Assembly (NCBI RefSeq): GCF_021390435.2
Contig: NZ_JAJVCN010000002.1
Location: 806,001-870,000, forward strand
From: Kibdelosporangium philippinense
GTDB lineage: Bacteria > Actinomycetota > Actinomycetes > Mycobacteriales > Pseudonocardiaceae
Direction of reading: 5' to 3'
Length of the DNA stretch: 64,000 bases
A program made the translations under genes and the position numbers. The notes below the pieces were generated by a model. It worked only from the letters and a program-made list of their open reading frames with translations, searched no databases and was not told where the DNA came from. Shown piece after piece: positions 15,810 to 24,780 of this stretch (its first letter is position 1; each line of letters opens with the position of its first letter).

Positions 15810-17149
15810 CCACGAACCCGACTGACTCCACCACCACGGACCCGTACGAGGCCGAGTCGAGGCAGACCACCGAGGGACCGGTGTACCACCTGACCGGTGG
15901 CGACTGGGACCAGGTGCTCGAGGACGCCACGCACGACGAGCGGATGGTGATCAACCTCGGCCCGCAGCACCCGTCCACGCACGGCGTGCTCCGCCTGGTG
16001 ATCGAGATCGAGGGCGAGACCGTCACCCAGGCCCGTTCGGTGATCGGCTACCTGCACACCGGGATCGAGAAGAACTGCGAGTTCCGGACCTGGACGCAGG
16101 CGGTCACGTTCATCACGCGCACCGACTACCTCGCGCCGCTGTCGCACGAGGCCGCGTACTGCATGGGTGTCGAGAAGCTGCTCGGCATCGAGGCGCCGCG
16201 CCGCGCCCAGCTGATCCGCCAGCTGCTGCTGGAGATCAACCGGATCTCGTCGCACTTCGTCTACCTGGCCACCGGCGGTATGGAGCTCGGCTCCACAACG
16301 GCTGCCGCCCTCGGCTTCCGTGAGCGCGAGGTGCTGCTGCACACGCTCGAGTACATCACCGGCCTGCGGATGAACCACGGCTTCATCCGGCCGGGCGGCG
16401 TCGCTCAGGACCTTCCGGCTGACTGGAAGGAATACCTGACGAAGTTCGTCAAGACGATGGAAGAGCGCATCCCGATGTACCACAAGCTGTTCACGGGACA
16501 GCCGGTGTGGCGCAACCGCCTCAAGGGCGTCGGGTACCTGCCGCTGGACGGCGCGCTGGCGCTCGGGGTGACCGGCCCGGTGCTGCGGTCGGCCGGTCTG
16601 GCGTGGGACTTGCGCAAGATCGAGCCGTACCTGGCGTACGACGAGGTCGACTTCGAGGTGCCGACCGACACCGGCGCGGACTGCTGGTCGCGGTATCTCC
16701 TGCGGATGTGGGAGATGGACGAGTCGCTCAAGATCATCAAGCAGACGATGAAGCTGCTCGATGAGCCGGGCCCGGTCATGGTCGAGGACAAGAAGATCGC
16801 CTGGCCCGCGCAGCTGACGATCGGGCCGGACGGGATGGGCAACTCGCTCGAGCACGTCCGCAAGATCATGGGTCAGTCGATGGAGTCGCTGATCCACCAC
16901 TTCAAGCTGGTCACCGAGGGCTTCCACGTGCCTGCGGGCCAGGTGTACATGCCGATCGAGTCGCCACGCGGCGAGCTGGGCTACCACCTGGTGTCCGACG
17001 GCGGCACCAGGCCGCTGCGCGTGCACGCCCGCGAACCAAGCTTCGTGAACCTGCAGTCGATGCCCGCCATGGCCGAGGGCGGGCTGATCGCGGACCTGAT
17101 CGCCGCGGTCGCCTCGATCGATCCGATCATGGGTGGTGTGGACCGATGA
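15806..17149 (+). CDS. nuoD: NADH-quinone oxidoreductase subunit D
   Basis: 447 aa, 49-kDa-type subunit that forms the quinone cavity with NuoB. Conserved features include NLGPQHPSTHGVLRLV near residue 50, GYLHTGIEKNCE with the quinone-site His region, and the C-terminal SIDPIMGGVDR. Its start overlaps nuoC by 4 nt and its stop overlaps nuoE by ATGA. Confidence 0.97.
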   Translation: MTTNPTDSTTTDPYEAESRQTTEGPVYHLTGGDWDQVLEDATHDERMVINLGPQHPSTHGVLRLVIEIEGETVTQARSVIGYLHTGIEKNCEFRTWTQAVTFITRTDYLAPLSHEAAYCMGVEKLLGIEAPRRAQLIRQLLLEINRISSHFVYLATGGMELGSTTAAALGFREREVLLHTLEYITGLRMNHGFIRPGGVAQDLPADWKEYLTKFVKTMEERIPMYHKLFTGQPVWRNRLKGVGYLPLDGALALGVTGPVLRSAGLAWDLRKIEPYLAYDEVDFEVPTDTGADCWSRYLLRMWEMDESLKIIKQTMKLLDEPGPVMVEDKKIAWPAQLTIGPDGMGNSLEHVRKIMGQSMESLIHHFKLVTEGFHVPAGQVYMPIESPRGELGYHLVSDGGTRPLRVHAREPSFVNLQSMPAMAEGGLIADLIAAVASIDPIMGGVDR

Positions 17150-18009
17150 CCACTTCTGGACCTGGGCAGACCTACGGCGGTTCCACCGTCGGCAGCGAGC
17201 CCACTTTCCAGTCGACTGTGGACGACTCACGGGAAGCCACGGTCGCGTCCGTGCTCTCCGAAGATCAGACCAAGAAACTGGTCACCGACATCGCCGAGGA
17301 CCTGAGCGTCTTCGACGGGATCGTGGAGCGCGCGCAGGCGATCATCGCCCGCTACCCGCAGTCCCGCTCGGCCCTGCTGCCGATGCTGCACCTGGTGCAG
17401 TCGGTACAGGGCTACGTCAGCCAGGCGGGGATCCAGTTCTGCGCGGCTCAGCTGGAGCTCGCCGCGGCCGAGGTCAGCGCGGTGGCCACGTTCTACACGA
17501 TGTACAAGCGCAAGCCATGCGGCGAGCACTTGGTCAGCGTGTGCACGAACACCCTGTGCGCGGCGCTCGGCGGCGACAGCATCTACGCCAAGCTGCGTGA
17601 GCACCTCGGCGAGCCGGGCAAGCCGCTGGGCCACGAGGAAACCGTCGGCACACCAGGCGAACCCGGCTCGATCACGATCGAGCACGCCGAGTGCCTCGCG
17701 GCCTGCGACCTCGGGCCGGTCGTCCAGGTGAACTACGAGTTCTACGACAACCAGACGCCGGAGAAGACGGTCGAGCTGGTGGATGCCTTGCGGCGCGGGG
17801 AGAAGCCCGCGCCGACCCGGGGCGCCCCGCTGACCGACTTCAAGGACGTGTCGCTGCAGCTGGCAGGCTTCTTCGAGCGAGAGTCCGATGTGGACGGCCC
17901 GTCGCAGGCGACGGAGACGCTCGCGGGCGCGCAGTTGGCGCAGGACCGCGGCTGGACCGCGCCGGTCATGCCGGCGAACGTGGCGTTCCCCGACCTGGAG
18001 AAGAAATGA
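17146..18009 (+). CDS. nuoE: NADH-quinone oxidoreductase subunit E
   Basis: 287 aa thioredoxin-fold subunit holding a [2Fe-2S] cluster (N1a). The ligands are in CGEHLVSVCTNTLC (about residues 125-138) and ECLAACD (about 184-190). It is longer than the ~170-aa enterobacterial form: a ~40-aa N-terminal and a ~70-aa C-terminal extension, both common in actinobacteria. It overlaps nuoF by 4 nt (ATGA). Confidence 0.95.
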   Translation: MTTSGPGQTYGGSTVGSEPTFQSTVDDSREATVASVLSEDQTKKLVTDIAEDLSVFDGIVERAQAIIARYPQSRSALLPMLHLVQSVQGYVSQAGIQFCAAQLELAAAEVSAVATFYTMYKRKPCGEHLVSVCTNTLCAALGGDSIYAKLREHLGEPGKPLGHEETVGTPGEPGSITIEHAECLAACDLGPVVQVNYEFYDNQTPEKTVELVDALRRGEKPAPTRGAPLTDFKDVSLQLAGFFERESDVDGPSQATETLAGAQLAQDRGWTAPVMPANVAFPDLEKK

Positions 18010-19304
18010 GCACAGTCGACCCGGTGACGCCGGTACTCACCAAGCGCTGGCTGTCTCCCCGCTCCTGGTCCATCCAGACCTACGAGCAGCTGGAGGGCTA
18101 CACCGCCGTACGCAAGGCTCTGGCGGCAACGCCGGAGCAGATCGTGCAGGTGGTCAAGGACTCCGGGCTGCGCGGTCGCGGTGGCGCTGGCTTCCCGTCC
18201 GGCCTGAAGTGGTCCTTCATGCCGCCCAACGAGGACAAGCCGCACTACCTGGTGATCAACGCCGACGAGGGCGAGCCGGGGACCTGCAAGGACATCCCGC
18301 TGATGATGGCGGACCCGCACTCGCTGATCGAAGGCTGCATCATCGCGTCCTACGCGATGCGCTCCCACCACTGCTTCATCTACGTACGCGGTGAGGTCAT
18401 CCACTGCATCCGCAGGCTCAACCAGGCCGTCGCGGAGGCTAAGGCCGCCGGGTATCTCGGCAAGGACATCCTCGGCTCCGGCTTCGACCTGGAGATCACC
18501 GTGCACGCGGGCGCGGGCGCGTACATCTGCGGCGAGGAGACGGCTCTGCTCGACTCGCTGGAGGGCCGCCGTGGCCAGCCTCGCCTGAAGCCGCCGTTCC
18601 CGGCGGCGGCAGGGCTCTACGCCGCACCCACCACCGTGAACAACGTCGAGACGATCGCGTCGGTTCCCTTCATCATCAACGGCGGCGCCGAGTGGTTCCG
18701 CAAGATGGGCACCGAGAAGTCGCCGGGCCCGAAGATCTATTCGATCTCCGGCCACGTCGAGAAGCCGGGCCAGTACGAGGCCCCGCTCGGCACCACCCTT
18801 CGCCAGCTGCTGGACATGGCCGGTGGCATGAAGGACGGCATCCCGCTGAAGTTCTGGACGCCCGGTGGCTCGTCCACTCCGATGTTCACCGCCGAGCACC
18901 TCGATGTTCCGCTGGACTTCGAGGGCGCGGTGGAAGCCGGGTCGATCCTCGGCACGACGGCCGTGATGGTCTTCAACGAGACCGTGTCCGTGCCGTGGGC
19001 CGTGATGAAGTGGACCCAGTTCTACAAGCACGAGTCCTGCGGCAAGTGCACTCCCTGCCGGGAGGGCACGTACTGGCTGACGCAGATCCTCGAGCGGATG
19101 GTCGACGGCAACGGCACCGAAGAGGACATCGACACGCTGCTGGACGTCTGCGACAACGTGCTCGGCCGGTCGTTCTGCGCGCTCGGTGACGGTGCGGTGA
19201 GCCCGATCCAGAGCGGGATCAAGTACTTCAGGGACGAGTTCCTCGCGCTCTGCCAGAAAAACCGCGAGAAGAACCGTAAGCCTGCACTGGCGGGAGCGAA
19301 CTGA
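18006..19304 (+). CDS. nuoF: NADH-quinone oxidoreductase subunit F
   Basis: 432 aa NADH-binding subunit with FMN and the [4Fe-4S] cluster N3. NADH/FMN motifs GRGGAGFPSGLKW and DEGEPGTCKD appear early, and YICGEETALLDSLEG in the middle. Cluster ligands are in ESCGKCTPCREG and FCALGDG near the C-terminus. ATG 18006 is chosen although the open frame runs further upstream, because that part is a shadow of nuoE. Its stop shares TGATG with nuoG. Confidence 0.97.
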   Translation: MSTVDPVTPVLTKRWLSPRSWSIQTYEQLEGYTAVRKALAATPEQIVQVVKDSGLRGRGGAGFPSGLKWSFMPPNEDKPHYLVINADEGEPGTCKDIPLMMADPHSLIEGCIIASYAMRSHHCFIYVRGEVIHCIRRLNQAVAEAKAAGYLGKDILGSGFDLEITVHAGAGAYICGEETALLDSLEGRRGQPRLKPPFPAAAGLYAAPTTVNNVETIASVPFIINGGAEWFRKMGTEKSPGPKIYSISGHVEKPGQYEAPLGTTLRQLLDMAGGMKDGIPLKFWTPGGSSTPMFTAEHLDVPLDFEGAVEAGSILGTTAVMVFNETVSVPWAVMKWTQFYKHESCGKCTPCREGTYWLTQILERMVDGNGTEEDIDTLLDVCDNVLGRSFCALGDGAVSPIQSGIKYFRDEFLALCQKNREKNRKPALAGAN

Positions 19305-21748
19305 TGACCGTTGCACCCGAGAAGAACGAGCTTGTTGTCCCGGAAGGGCACGTGAAGCTCGTCATCGACGGTATCGAGGTGGTGGCTCCCAAGGGCGAGC
19401 TGCTGATCCGGACCGCCGAGCGGATGGGGATCACGATTCCCCGGTTCTGCGACCACCCGCTGCTCGACCCGGCAGGCGCTTGCCGCCAGTGCCTTGTCGA
19501 GGTGGAGATGGGCGGCAGGCCGATGCCCAAGCCGCAGGCCTCGTGCACCATCACGGTCGCCGACGGCATGGTCGTCAAGACCCAGGTCACGTCCCCGGTC
19601 GCGGACAAGGCGCAGCAGGGCGTGATGGAGCTGCTGCTGATCAACCACCCGCTGGACTGCCCGATCTGCGACAAGGGCGGCGAGTGCCCGCTGCAGAACC
19701 AGGCACTGGCGCACGGCCGCGCGGACTCCCGGTTCCACGACACGAAGCGGACCTTCCCGAAGCCGATCCCGATCAGCACCCAGGTGCTGCTCGACCGCGA
19801 GCGCTGCGTGCTCTGCCAGCGCTGCACGAGGTTCTCCGCGCAGATCGCCGGTGACCCGTTCATCGAGTTGCTCGAGCGTGGTGCGCAGCAGCAGATCGGT
19901 ATCGCGCAGGAGAAGCCGTTCCAGTCGTACTTCTCCGGCAACACCATCCAGATCTGCCCGGTCGGTGCTTTGACCAGCGCCGCGTACCGGTTCCGGTCGC
20001 GGCCGTTCGACCTGGTGTCCACGCCGAGCGTGTGCGAGCACTGCTCCTCCGGCTGTGCCGAGCGCACGGACTGGCGGCGCGGCAAGGTGATGCGCAAGCT
20101 CGCCGGCAACGACCCCGAGGTCAACGAAGAGTGGATCTGCGACAAGGGCCGCTTCGCGTTCCGGTACGCCACCGCCCCCAACCGCGTTCTGCGGCCGAAG
20201 GTGCGGGACAAGGCGACCGGTGAGCTGAAGGACGCCTCGTGGACCGAGGCACTGCAGGTCGCCGCGGTGGCGCTGAGCAAGGCCCGTGGCAACGCCGGTG
20301 TGCTCACCGGTGGCCGGTTGACCGTCGAGGACGCGTACGCGTACGCGAAGTTCGCTCGGATAGCCTTGGGCACCAACGACATCGACTTCCGCGCTCGGCC
20401 GCACTCGGCCGAGGAGCTAGCGTTCCTGTCGTCCACTGTCGTCGGTACGACGCCGGAGACCGGCGTGACCTTCACCGGTATCGAGAACGCGCCGACCGTG
20501 CTGTGCGTGGCGTTCGAGCCGGAAGAGGAAGCACCGATCGTCTTCCTGCGGCTGCGCAAAGCGGCTCGCAGGGGCCGGACCAAGGTGTTCCACATTGGAC
20601 AGTGGACGTCCCCAGGTGTCGAGAAGACCTTCGGCACGCTGCTCGCCACGCCGCCCGGCGGCGAGGCAGCCGCGGTGGACGCGCTCGACCAGCACGCGGC
20701 CGACGTGACCGACGGTCTCGGCAAGCCGGGTTCGGTTGTTCTGGTCGGCGAGCGTGCCGCGCAGATCCCGGGCCTGTTCTCGGCGCTGCTTCGGTTGTCG
20801 GCCAAGACCGGTGCCAAGATCGCGTGGATCCCGCGGCGCGCGGGCGAGCGTGGTGCGGTCGAGGTCGGCGCGCTGCCGACGTTGCTGCCCGGTGGTCGGC
20901 TCGTCGCCGACGCCGCGGCTCGTGCCGAGGTTGAGCAGGCATGGGGCCTTGAGGCCGGTTCGCTGCCCTCGCAACCAGGGCGTGACACCAGCGGAATCAT
21001 TGAGGCTGCCGCGAATGGCGAGCTGACCGCGCTGGTGGTCGGCGGTGTCGACCCGTACGACCTGCCGGACCCGGACCGGGCCTTGGAAGCGTTGCAGACA
21101 GCGGACTTCGTGCTCAGCCTGGAACTGCGGGAAAGCGCGGTCACCGCGTTCGCGGACGTCGTCCTGCCGATCGCTCCCTCGGTCGAGAAGGCCGGAACGT
21201 TCCTGAACTGGGAAGGCCGTCGCCGCGAGTTCGGCACCACGTTGGACGCAACCGGCGCACTGCCGGACTGCCGGGTGCTGGACACGCTCGCGGTCGAGAT
21301 GGACGCGGACCTGTTCACCCAGACGCCCGCCGCAGCCGCCGGTGACCTGGCGAGACTCGGAACCACGAGCACTGCCAAGGCATCCGCGCCTGAGGTCGAG
21401 TCGCGCCAGCAGAGCCTGCCGCACAGCGACGGCCAAGCTCTGCTCGCCACCTGGCGCCAGCTGCTGGACAACGGTTCGTTGCAGGAGGAAGAGCCGCACC
21501 TGGCAGGCACTGCCCGCAAGGTCGTGGCCCGGCTGTCCGAGCACACCGCCGCGGTCCTCGGTGTCGACAAGGTGGAAACCGTGACGGTCTCGACCGACCG
21601 TGGTGCGGTCACCGTGCCGTTCGAGTACGCGGACCTGCCTGACGGCGTCGTGTGGCTACCAGGAAACTCCGGCGACGTAACGGTTCGCCGCACTCTCGGA
21701 GCCGTTCACGGCAGCGCTGTGAACGTCCACCCAGGAGGGACCGCATGA
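19304..21748 (+). CDS. nuoG: NADH-quinone oxidoreductase subunit G
   Basis: 814 aa, the large Fe-S subunit. The N-terminal [2Fe-2S] ferredoxin domain shows RFCDHP...GACRQCLVE. The His-ligated cluster region shows CDKGGECPLQ, followed by CVLCQRC and CPVGAL for [4Fe-4S] clusters. SVCEHCSSGC marks the start of the molybdopterin-oxidoreductase-like domain, which binds no molybdenum in Complex I. The C-terminal half is degenerate as usual. An 85-bp gap with a palindromic repeat separates it from nuoH, the largest gap inside the operon. Confidence 0.96.
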   Translation: MTVAPEKNELVVPEGHVKLVIDGIEVVAPKGELLIRTAERMGITIPRFCDHPLLDPAGACRQCLVEVEMGGRPMPKPQASCTITVADGMVVKTQVTSPVADKAQQGVMELLLINHPLDCPICDKGGECPLQNQALAHGRADSRFHDTKRTFPKPIPISTQVLLDRERCVLCQRCTRFSAQIAGDPFIELLERGAQQQIGIAQEKPFQSYFSGNTIQICPVGALTSAAYRFRSRPFDLVSTPSVCEHCSSGCAERTDWRRGKVMRKLAGNDPEVNEEWICDKGRFAFRYATAPNRVLRPKVRDKATGELKDASWTEALQVAAVALSKARGNAGVLTGGRLTVEDAYAYAKFARIALGTNDIDFRARPHSAEELAFLSSTVVGTTPETGVTFTGIENAPTVLCVAFEPEEEAPIVFLRLRKAARRGRTKVFHIGQWTSPGVEKTFGTLLATPPGGEAAAVDALDQHAADVTDGLGKPGSVVLVGERAAQIPGLFSALLRLSAKTGAKIAWIPRRAGERGAVEVGALPTLLPGGRLVADAAARAEVEQAWGLEAGSLPSQPGRDTSGIIEAAANGELTALVVGGVDPYDLPDPDRALEALQTADFVLSLELRESAVTAFADVVLPIAPSVEKAGTFLNWEGRRREFGTTLDATGALPDCRVLDTLAVEMDADLFTQTPAAAAGDLARLGTTSTAKASAPEVESRQQSLPHSDGQALLATWRQLLDNGSLQEEEPHLAGTARKVVARLSEHTAAVLGVDKVETVTVSTDRGAVTVPFEYADLPDGVVWLPGNSGDVTVRRTLGAVHGSAVNVHPGGTA

Positions 21749-21764
21749 CCAAGGGCCCTGAAAA

Positions 21765-21810
21765 CCTCGTGAGTGTTTATCCGTGTTCTAACACTGATAA
21801 CCACTCACGA
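21765..21810. repeat. GTGAGTG-type palindrome between nuoG and nuoH
   Basis: TCGTGAGTG.TTTATC.CGTGTT, then a CT loop, then AACAC.TGATAA.CCACTCACGA form an imperfect hairpin. The arms share CTCGTGAGTG and AACCACTCACGA with the perfect palindrome at 34923-34970. There is no T tract, and transcription must continue into nuoH, so it is a tolerated repeat, an attenuator or an RNA-stability element rather than a full terminator. Confidence 0.7.
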
Positions 21811-21833
21811 CTGATGACCTGGGGAGATGTGGC

Positions 21834-23126
21834 ATGACCAGGGCAGAGCTGTTGGCCGACGACCCGATCTGGCTGATCCTGCTGAAGGTGCTGTTCATCT
21901 TCCTGTTCGCGCTGCTCACCGCCATGATCACGGTGTGGGCCGAGCGGCGGTTGATCGGCCGGATGCAGAACCGGCCAGGCCCCAACCGGGTCGGTCCGTT
22001 CGGTCTGCTGCAGCCGATCGCCGACGCGATCAAGATGCCGTTCAAGGAAGAGGTCATCCCGCGTACCGCGGACAAGGTGACCTACCGGCTGGCTCCGGTG
22101 CTCGCCTTGGCGCCGACGCTGATCGGCCTCTCGGTGATGCCGTTCGGCGGGCAGGTGTCGATCTTCGGTGAGCAGACCGTGCTGCAGCTGGTCGACCTGC
22201 CGGTCGGCGTGCTCGTGGTGCTGGCGGCCTCGTCGGTCGGTGTGTACGGCATCGTGCTCGCGGGTTGGTCGTCTGGCACCCCGTATCCGCTGCTCGGTGG
22301 CCTTCGGTCGGCCGCGCAGGTGATCTCGTACGAGATCGCGATGGGCCTGGCGATCGTCGCGGTCATCCTGCAGACGCACTCGTTGTCGCTCGGCGACATC
22401 GTGGACGGCCAGCACGGCCTGTGGTTCGGCCTCTCGCTGTTCCCCGCGTTCATCATCTACATCATCGCGATGGTCGGTGAGACCAACCGGGCCCCGTTCG
22501 ACCTGCCGGAAGGCGAGTCGGAGCTGGTCGCCGGGTTCCACACCGAGTACAGCTCGATGAAGTTCGTGATCTTCTACATCGCCGAGTACATCAACATGAT
22601 CGTTGTCTCGGCGATGGGCGCGACGCTGTTCCTTGGCGGTTACAAGGCGCCGTGGGGCATCGACCAGATCAACAATGGCTACTTCAACACCGGCTGGTGG
22701 CCGATGTTGTGGTTCATCGGCAAGATCGGCCTCGCGCTGTTCTTCTTCATCTGGATCCGCGGCACGCTCCCGCGTTACCGCTACGACCAGTTCATGAAGC
22801 TGGGCTGGAAGTTCCTCGTGCCGATCAGCCTGGTGTTCATCGTCGCGCTCACCGTTGTCAACGTGGCCGACCAGATGACCGTCACCGGATGGCTGATCAT
22901 CGGCGGGTTCGCCGTCCTCCTGCTGATCGCGCTGGTGATGATGATCCCGGACCGCAGGGACCCACGGTACGGCCGCGTGCCGATGTCCGGCGGCAGCTTC
23001 CCGGTGCCGCCGATCGACTTGCAGATTCCGAGCAAACCGAGGCGGACCAAGCAGGCCCGCTCGCGTGCCGGCAGGCGTCAGACCGTCGCGGCTGGCGCAA
23101 AGGAGGGCGACGATGGGGTTTCTTGA
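21834..23126 (+). CDS. nuoH: NADH-quinone oxidoreductase subunit H
   Basis: 430 aa membrane subunit (about eight helices) that closes the quinone chamber. Conserved parts include ERRLIGRMQNRPGPNRVGPFG near residue 40, GWSSGTPYPLLGGLRSAAQ and the loop ETNRAPFDLPEGESELVAGF. The C-terminal ~35 residues are a basic hydrophilic tail (KPRRTKQARSRAGRRQ) seen in actinobacterial NuoH. It overlaps nuoI by 14 nt. Confidence 0.96.
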   Translation: MTRAELLADDPIWLILLKVLFIFLFALLTAMITVWAERRLIGRMQNRPGPNRVGPFGLLQPIADAIKMPFKEEVIPRTADKVTYRLAPVLALAPTLIGLSVMPFGGQVSIFGEQTVLQLVDLPVGVLVVLAASSVGVYGIVLAGWSSGTPYPLLGGLRSAAQVISYEIAMGLAIVAVILQTHSLSLGDIVDGQHGLWFGLSLFPAFIIYIIAMVGETNRAPFDLPEGESELVAGFHTEYSSMKFVIFYIAEYINMIVVSAMGATLFLGGYKAPWGIDQINNGYFNTGWWPMLWFIGKIGLALFFFIWIRGTLPRYRYDQFMKLGWKFLVPISLVFIVALTVVNVADQMTVTGWLIIGGFAVLLLIALVMMIPDRRDPRYGRVPMSGGSFPVPPIDLQIPSKPRRTKQARSRAGRRQTVAAGAKEGDDGVS

Positions 23127-23643
23127 TCCGGTAAAGGGTTTCGGCGTCACCTTCGGGATGATGTTCAAGAAGGTGGCCACCGAGAAGTACCCGGAGGTCA
23201 AGAAGGTCACCGCGCCTCGGTACCACGGGCGGCACCAGCTCAACCGGCACCCGGACGGGCTGGAGAAGTGCGTCGGCTGTGAGCTCTGTGCGTGGGCCTG
23301 CCCGGCGGACGCGATCTTCGTCGAAGGTGGCAACAACACCGACGAGGAGCGTTATTCCCCCGGTGAGCGCTACGGCGCGGACTACCAGATCAACTACCTG
23401 CGCTGCATCGGCTGCGGCCTGTGCATCGAGGCGTGCCCGACCCGCTCGCTCACCATGACCAACGAGTACGAGCTGGCCAACGACAACCGCCAGGTACTGA
23501 TCTTCACCAAGGAAGACCTGCTCGCCCCGCTGCTGCCCGGCATGGAGATGCCGCCGCACCCGATGCGCTTGGGCGACAACGAGCAGGACTACTACGTGAA
23601 GGGTCCTGAGCTGGCCAAGCAGGCGCAGGAGGAGGCCAAGTGA
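23113..23643 (+). CDS. nuoI: NADH-quinone oxidoreductase subunit I
   Basis: 176 aa peripheral subunit with two [4Fe-4S] clusters (N6a/N6b). Both ferredoxin motifs are plain: CVGCELCAWACP near residues 56-67 and CIGCGLCIEACP near 98-109. ATG 23113 has AAAGGAGGG upstream and lies inside the end of nuoH. It ends in GTGA shared with nuoJ. Confidence 0.97.
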   Translation: MGFLDPVKGFGVTFGMMFKKVATEKYPEVKKVTAPRYHGRHQLNRHPDGLEKCVGCELCAWACPADAIFVEGGNNTDEERYSPGERYGADYQINYLRCIGCGLCIEACPTRSLTMTNEYELANDNRQVLIFTKEDLLAPLLPGMEMPPHPMRLGDNEQDYYVKGPELAKQAQEEAK

Positions 23644-24473
23644 ACTCCCCGTTGCTGCTCGCACAGGCCGCCGAGGTGGCCAAGGTGTCGCAGGGCGAGG
23701 CGATCTCGTTCTGGATCCTCGCCCCGCTCGCGCTGGCCGGCGCACTCGGCATGATCTTCGCCCGCAACGCCGTGCACTCGGCGATGTTCCTGGTGATGAC
23801 CATGCTGTCGCTCGGCATCATGTACATGATCCAGCAGGCGCCGTTCCTCGGCTTCGTGCAGATCATCGTCTACACCGGCGCGATCATGATGCTGTTCCTG
23901 TTCGTGCTGATGCTCGTCGGCAGAGATTCCTCCGACTCGGTCGTGGAAGTCCTTCGCGGGCAACGGGTCTGGGCCGCGATCCTCGGCATCGGCCTGGCTG
24001 GTCTGCTGGTCTCCGGCGTGGCCGAGGCGCTGACCTCGGTCCGGCCGGTCGGGCTGAACGAGCAGAACGCGGGCGGTGCCAACGTCGCGAACATCGGTCG
24101 CGCGATCTTCAGCGACTACCTGTTCCCGTTCGAGCTCACCTCCGCACTGCTGATCACCGCGGCGGTCGGCGCGATGGTCCTCGGCTACACCGGCAAGAAG
24201 CGTGCGACCCAGCGTGAGCTGGCCGACGCTCGCTTCCGCGGCGAGCACGACCGGCCGAGCCCGCTGCCCGGTCCCGGTGTGTACGCGACGGCCAGCTCGG
24301 TCGCGGTTCCGGCCTTGCTGCCGGACGGTTCGATCGCGCCGGAGTCGGTCTCCGCGATCATCGAGGCCACGGCCTCGCGCGAGCTCGCTGAGGACGTCGA
24401 GTCCGTCGCGGGTTCGGCCCCCGGCCCCGACGCCCACGCGCTCAAGGCGTCCTCAAAGGAGGGTGACGAGTGA
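23640..24473 (+). CDS. nuoJ: NADH-quinone oxidoreductase subunit J
   Basis: 277 aa. Five membrane helices in the first ~185 residues include the pi-bulge helix region (FVQIIVYTGAIMMLFLFVLML). The ~95-residue C-terminal tail is hydrophilic and Ala/Ser-rich, longer than in E. coli but usual in actinobacteria. The GTG start overlaps nuoI, and the stop overlaps nuoK by 4 nt. Confidence 0.95.
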   Translation: MNSPLLLAQAAEVAKVSQGEAISFWILAPLALAGALGMIFARNAVHSAMFLVMTMLSLGIMYMIQQAPFLGFVQIIVYTGAIMMLFLFVLMLVGRDSSDSVVEVLRGQRVWAAILGIGLAGLLVSGVAEALTSVRPVGLNEQNAGGANVANIGRAIFSDYLFPFELTSALLITAAVGAMVLGYTGKKRATQRELADARFRGEHDRPSPLPGPGVYATASSVAVPALLPDGSIAPESVSAIIEATASRELAEDVESVAGSAPGPDAHALKASSKEGDE

Positions 24474-24769
24474 CCCCCACGTACTACCTGCTGCTCTCCG
24501 CGCTGCTGTTCACCATCGGCGCGGTGGGCGTGCTGGTCCGGCGCAACGCGATCGTGGTGTTCATGTGCGTCGAGCTGATGCTCAACGCGGTGAACCTGAC
24601 CCTGGTGACCTTCGCCAGGATCAACGGTTCGCTGGACGGCCAGGTGATGGCGTTCTTCGTGATGGTCGTCGCCGCGGCCGAGGTCGTCGTCGGCCTGGCG
24701 ATCATCATGTCCATCTTCCGCACCCGTCGCACGGCCTCGGTCGACGACGCGAACTTGCTGAAGTACTAG
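24470..24769 (+). CDS. nuoK: NADH-quinone oxidoreductase subunit K
   Basis: 99 aa, three membrane helices. The two buried glutamates of the proton channel are seen in CVELMLNAVNL (near residue 36) and VAAAEVVVGLAI (near 72). Standard length. Confidence 0.96.
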   Translation: MTPTYYLLLSALLFTIGAVGVLVRRNAIVVFMCVELMLNAVNLTLVTFARINGSLDGQVMAFFVMVVAAAEVVVGLAIIMSIFRTRRTASVDDANLLKY

Positions 24770-24780
24770 AGGGGTAGCAG

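Noticed and set aside
17691..18005. N-terminal extension of nuoF
   Set aside because: The upstream part is an alternative frame of nuoE; the ATG at 18006 overlaps the nuoE stop as is usual in the operon.
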